From the NCBI GenBank assembly GCA_002270465.1, contig NQOF01000001.1:684501-748500 (forward strand): a stretch of DNA of 64,000 bases, given 5' to 3'. Position numbers and translations under genes: made by a program. The first letter of the stretch is position 1. Every line of letters starts with the position of its first letter. Source of the stretch: Blautia hominis. GTDB taxonomy: Bacteria; Bacillota; Clostridia; Lachnospirales; Lachnospiraceae. This document shows positions 61,903 through 64,000 of this stretch, piece after piece. Under the pieces are notes generated by a model. The model did not search any database and was not told where the DNA came from. It saw nothing but the letters and a program-made list of their open reading frames with translations.

Positions 61903-63309
61903 CTAATCCAGAAAAACCGTTTCTCTTTTATCTATCACAGACCCCACGATCAAAAGAGCCAGTGACATGAGGCTTCCCACGATCACCTCCGGAACACCGA
62001 AAGGATTTCCCAGCAGGGATTTCCACACGACAGAAGAAATCAATCCCCCCATCATTCCCATGGTAATTCCCAGTTTTTTCGCTTTTTTTGACAGCAGAGC
62101 CGCCATAGCCGGAATCGCGATTGCTGAAGCAAAATAGGACATAGACAACACCAGCGCTTCCAGGATATTTTCCATCCGCAGTGCAAACACCAGAGCAAGC
62201 AGACCGATCACTACCACCGAATATTTTGACAGCTTTAGCTGAGTCTCCGGCTTAATCCCGGGATGGACTGCCAGCAGAAGATCTGTACATAATGTCTGGG
62301 ACGCCAGCAGCAGATAGCTGTCAATGGTTGACATAACAATAGCAATCAGGGACGTGATCACCAGCGCATATAAGATAGGAGGAAAGGATTCTTTTACAAG
62401 TAGAGGAATCAGCATCTCGTGGGATACCCCTTTAGGAAAAGAGGGATACAGCACCAGTGCGCAGACACCTATGATGGTGACTGCAAAACTGTAAAACAGG
62501 ATGATCACATTTCCCCCTATGGCCCCTTTGCTCGCCACCTTGGAAGACGAAGCCGCGAAGGAACGCTGCCAGTATGGAGGCCCGGCCAAAAAGTAAAGCA
62601 GATATACAACCATATAAGACACAATGGATTTATCAAACTTCAGTTCAAAATAATGTTTCGGAAGGCTTGCCGCCAGTTCAGCCGGCCCTCCTACTTTTGC
62701 CAAAGCCGCCGCCGGAAGCGCCACCCCAATGACTACGATCAACAGAATCCCCTGAAGGGTATCCGTGTAAGCCACCCCGTAAAACCCAGACAAGGTGGTA
62801 TAAGCGATCACGATCACAGTGGTGACAACAAGGGCTGCCCGATAAGAAATCTCCCAGTCATCTGCCATGACCATCTGAAGGATTTTGGAGGAGGCAACCA
62901 TCTGGGTGCCTGCCGTCCCGATCACAGTCCATCCGATAATGGCAGAGGCGATCAGGGCGGGCAGACGGCCGAATCTCTTGGTAATCAGATCCGGAATGGA
63001 TAAAATATGATATTTCTGCCCAATCCTCTGGATCCGCCCGGCAAAAAGGCAGAACACGGCAAACGCAAACACCGTTGCAAAGGTAGGCAGCACGGCCGAT
63101 ATCCCGATTTCATAAGCCAGACCTGATTTTCCCAGGGTGGAGGACGCACCAATCCAGGTAGCCGCAAAAGTCAGCATGATCACAGGCCAGGGAAGATTCC
63201 TCTGCCCAAGATAATAACCTTCCAGATTTTTCGATTTTTTCTGCAGCACAATACTGATGACCGCTGTTGCCGCAAAATAGATCATTAACACTATAAGTAC
63301 AAGAACCAT
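61903..63309 (-). CDS. Sodium:solute symporter (SSS family)
   Basis: A 468-residue protein with about 13 TM helices: TM1 IYFAATAVISIVLQKKSK, GYYLGQRNLPWPV, the sodium-site region ATWIGASSTLGKSGLAYEIG and TTLSGFYGVAYTDTLQG, and SLIAIVMSTIDSYLLLASQ in TM8. The family imports sugars, amino acids or organic acids with Na+; the substrate is not evident. ATG 63309 follows AGGTG. The upstream neighbour is another transporter separated by a MITE. Confidence 0.87.
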   Translation of the reverse strand: MVLVLIVLMIYFAATAVISIVLQKKSKNLEGYYLGQRNLPWPVIMLTFAATWIGASSTLGKSGLAYEIGISAVLPTFATVFAFAVFCLFAGRIQRIGQKYHILSIPDLITKRFGRLPALIASAIIGWTVIGTAGTQMVASSKILQMVMADDWEISYRAALVVTTVIVIAYTTLSGFYGVAYTDTLQGILLIVVIGVALPAAALAKVGGPAELAASLPKHYFELKFDKSIVSYMVVYLLYFLAGPPYWQRSFAASSSKVASKGAIGGNVIILFYSFAVTIIGVCALVLYPSFPKGVSHEMLIPLLVKESFPPILYALVITSLIAIVMSTIDSYLLLASQTLCTDLLLAVHPGIKPETQLKLSKYSVVVIGLLALVFALRMENILEALVLSMSYFASAIAIPAMAALLSKKAKKLGITMGMMGGLISSVVWKSLLGNPFGVPEVIVGSLMSLALLIVGSVIDKRETVFLD

Positions 63310-63340
63310 ATATTTTCACCTGACCTTTTGTAAAATTCTT

Positions 63341-63474
63341 GCAACTATTCAGTAGGTCTGCGCATTCACTGCGCTGACCGTAAAAAAGTGTGCCACAGCC
63401 AAGCAAAAATCCCATCACCGAAGGCGATTCTGCATGGATTTTTGCCTGTAACTGTGAGGGTACTGAACAGTTAC
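63341..63474. mobile_element. MITE-like repeat, type I, copy 2
   Basis: 134 bp, nearly identical to 17160-17293. Ends GCAACTATTC / GAACAGTTAC. It separates the MFS and SSS genes and creates a spurious frame (FYGQRSECADLLN). Confidence 0.85.
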
Positions 63475-63507
63475 AAATTCTTTTTATGCCGCTGCTGTCT
63501 TGGCCTT

Positions 63508-64000
63508 TTATGCAGCTCTGTTTTTCTTCCCCATCCGGTTAATGATCAGAGCAAATACAATTCCCAGCAGAGCGAACAGGATAATTGCCCCAAATACAAA
63601 CTTAAATCCCGCCGCACCCGGATTATTGTCAATCAGTTTTCCAAGTATCAGGTTCATATACGCGTCCGGAAGGAACCCAATGGCGCAGATAATCCCTGTG
63701 GCTGTACCCGTAAATTCCTTGGGAACCCCGGCTTCCCCCATAGTCGCAAAATAAATTCCCCTAATGGCATACATAACAGTAGCAAAAGCGATCACGGTTA
63801 CAATTGCAGGTATCAGCATGTTTGGTTTTCCGGGAATGAACAAGAGCAGAGCGGCAAAAACGATCTCCACCACAAACAGTCCCATGACCATCTTTGAATA
63901 GGAGCTGGTCTTGTCTGCTATTTTTCCCATGATAGGTGCACTGAAGATACCGATCCCATAACTTCTGATGGTGGCAATGATACCAGCCGTCACGGTAGTC
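63508..64000 (-). CDS. MFS transporter, C-terminal part (cut by window edge)
   Basis: At least 163 C-terminal residues of a major facilitator protein, with five to six TM helices and the loop SAPIMGKIADKTSSYSKMVMG, a 2-3-loop-type motif of the second half, and FGAIILFALLGIVFALIINR at the end. The N-terminal half lies outside the window. The substrate is unknown. Confidence 0.8.
   Translation of the reverse strand, partial: TTVTAGIIATIRSYGIGIFSAPIMGKIADKTSSYSKMVMGLFVVEIVFAALLLFIPGKPNMLIPAIVTVIAFATVMYAIRGIYFATMGEAGVPKEFTGTATGIICAIGFLPDAYMNLILGKLIDNNPGAAGFKFVFGAIILFALLGIVFALIINRMGKKNRAA

Noticed and set aside
1-64000. CRISPR arrays, rRNA, tRNA and riboswitches
   Set aside because: The tandem arrays lack unique spacers, and no tRNA, rRNA or known riboswitch pattern could be recognised by eye.

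Overview
The window looks like a chromosomal segment of a gut Lachnospiraceae bacterium, closest in flavour to Blautia / Ruminococcus gnavus. Evidence: a mucin-glycan gene set (intramolecular trans-sialidase locus, L-fucose pathway, GH120 xylosidase), Firmicutes-type ribosome binding sites, a CD3324-family protein, BceRS-like regulation beside FtsX-type ABC transporters, and moderate GC. No rRNA, tRNA, CRISPR array, phage module or complete insertion sequence was seen.

Layout. 1-12 kb: edge fragment, DUF1848 protein, GH120 beta-xylosidase, GGDEF/EAL protein, EcsC protein, a UvrD-type helicase with a minisatellite-encoded linker, and the MrfA-type helicase. 13-18 kb: TetR + ABC exporter operon, MBL hydrolase, MerR regulator with a classic 19-bp-spacer target promoter, TrmO-like methyltransferase. 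18.6-24.7 kb: fucose operon fucI-fucK-fucA-fucU (minus strand) with a divergent AraC regulator. 24.7-30.3 kb: a compact, unfamiliar acyl-transfer cluster (AMP-ligase, stand-alone ACP, stand-alone condensation/PapA-like acyltransferase, alpha/beta hydrolase, SCP2-like lipid binder) facing a TetR regulator across palindromic operator candidates. 30.4-36.8 kb: methyltransferase, MerR, and an inositol-like sugar operon (Gfo/Idh dehydrogenase, TIM-barrel isomerase, GPH symporter) with a divergent LacI. 37.5-39.2 kb: MATE exporter with an attenuator-like leader. 39.3-48.5 kb: 2,7-anhydro-sialic-acid locus (NanH, NanOx, ABC transporter, AraC, YhcH, SGNH esterase). 48.8-53.8 kb: hypB - large Fe-S/flavin oxidoreductase - hypA - DUF5692-like membrane protein. 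53.9-61.2 kb: AAA-ATPase/nuclease-like protein and an ABC transporter/two-component operon. 61.5-64 kb: CD3324 protein, SSS symporter, partial MFS transporter.

The most unusual feature is in the intergenic DNA. Four elements of 220-313 bp (12241-12460, 18420-18644, 37172-37484, 55828-56056) share a 5' boundary (GGACG) and a related 3' boundary (CTGNT..., rich in G/T), and three share a conserved, foldable core of 116-122 nt. Each core is enclosed by 45-52 bp inverted arms that are perfect or nearly perfect within an element but unrelated between elements. Three of the four sit just behind the stop codon of a gene and read in the same direction as it. I do not recognise this family. A second family of about 134-bp MITE-like repeats punctuates several operons, above all the fuc operon, and tandem minisatellites are unusually frequent both between genes and inside genes (UvrD helicase, sialidase, hydrolase).
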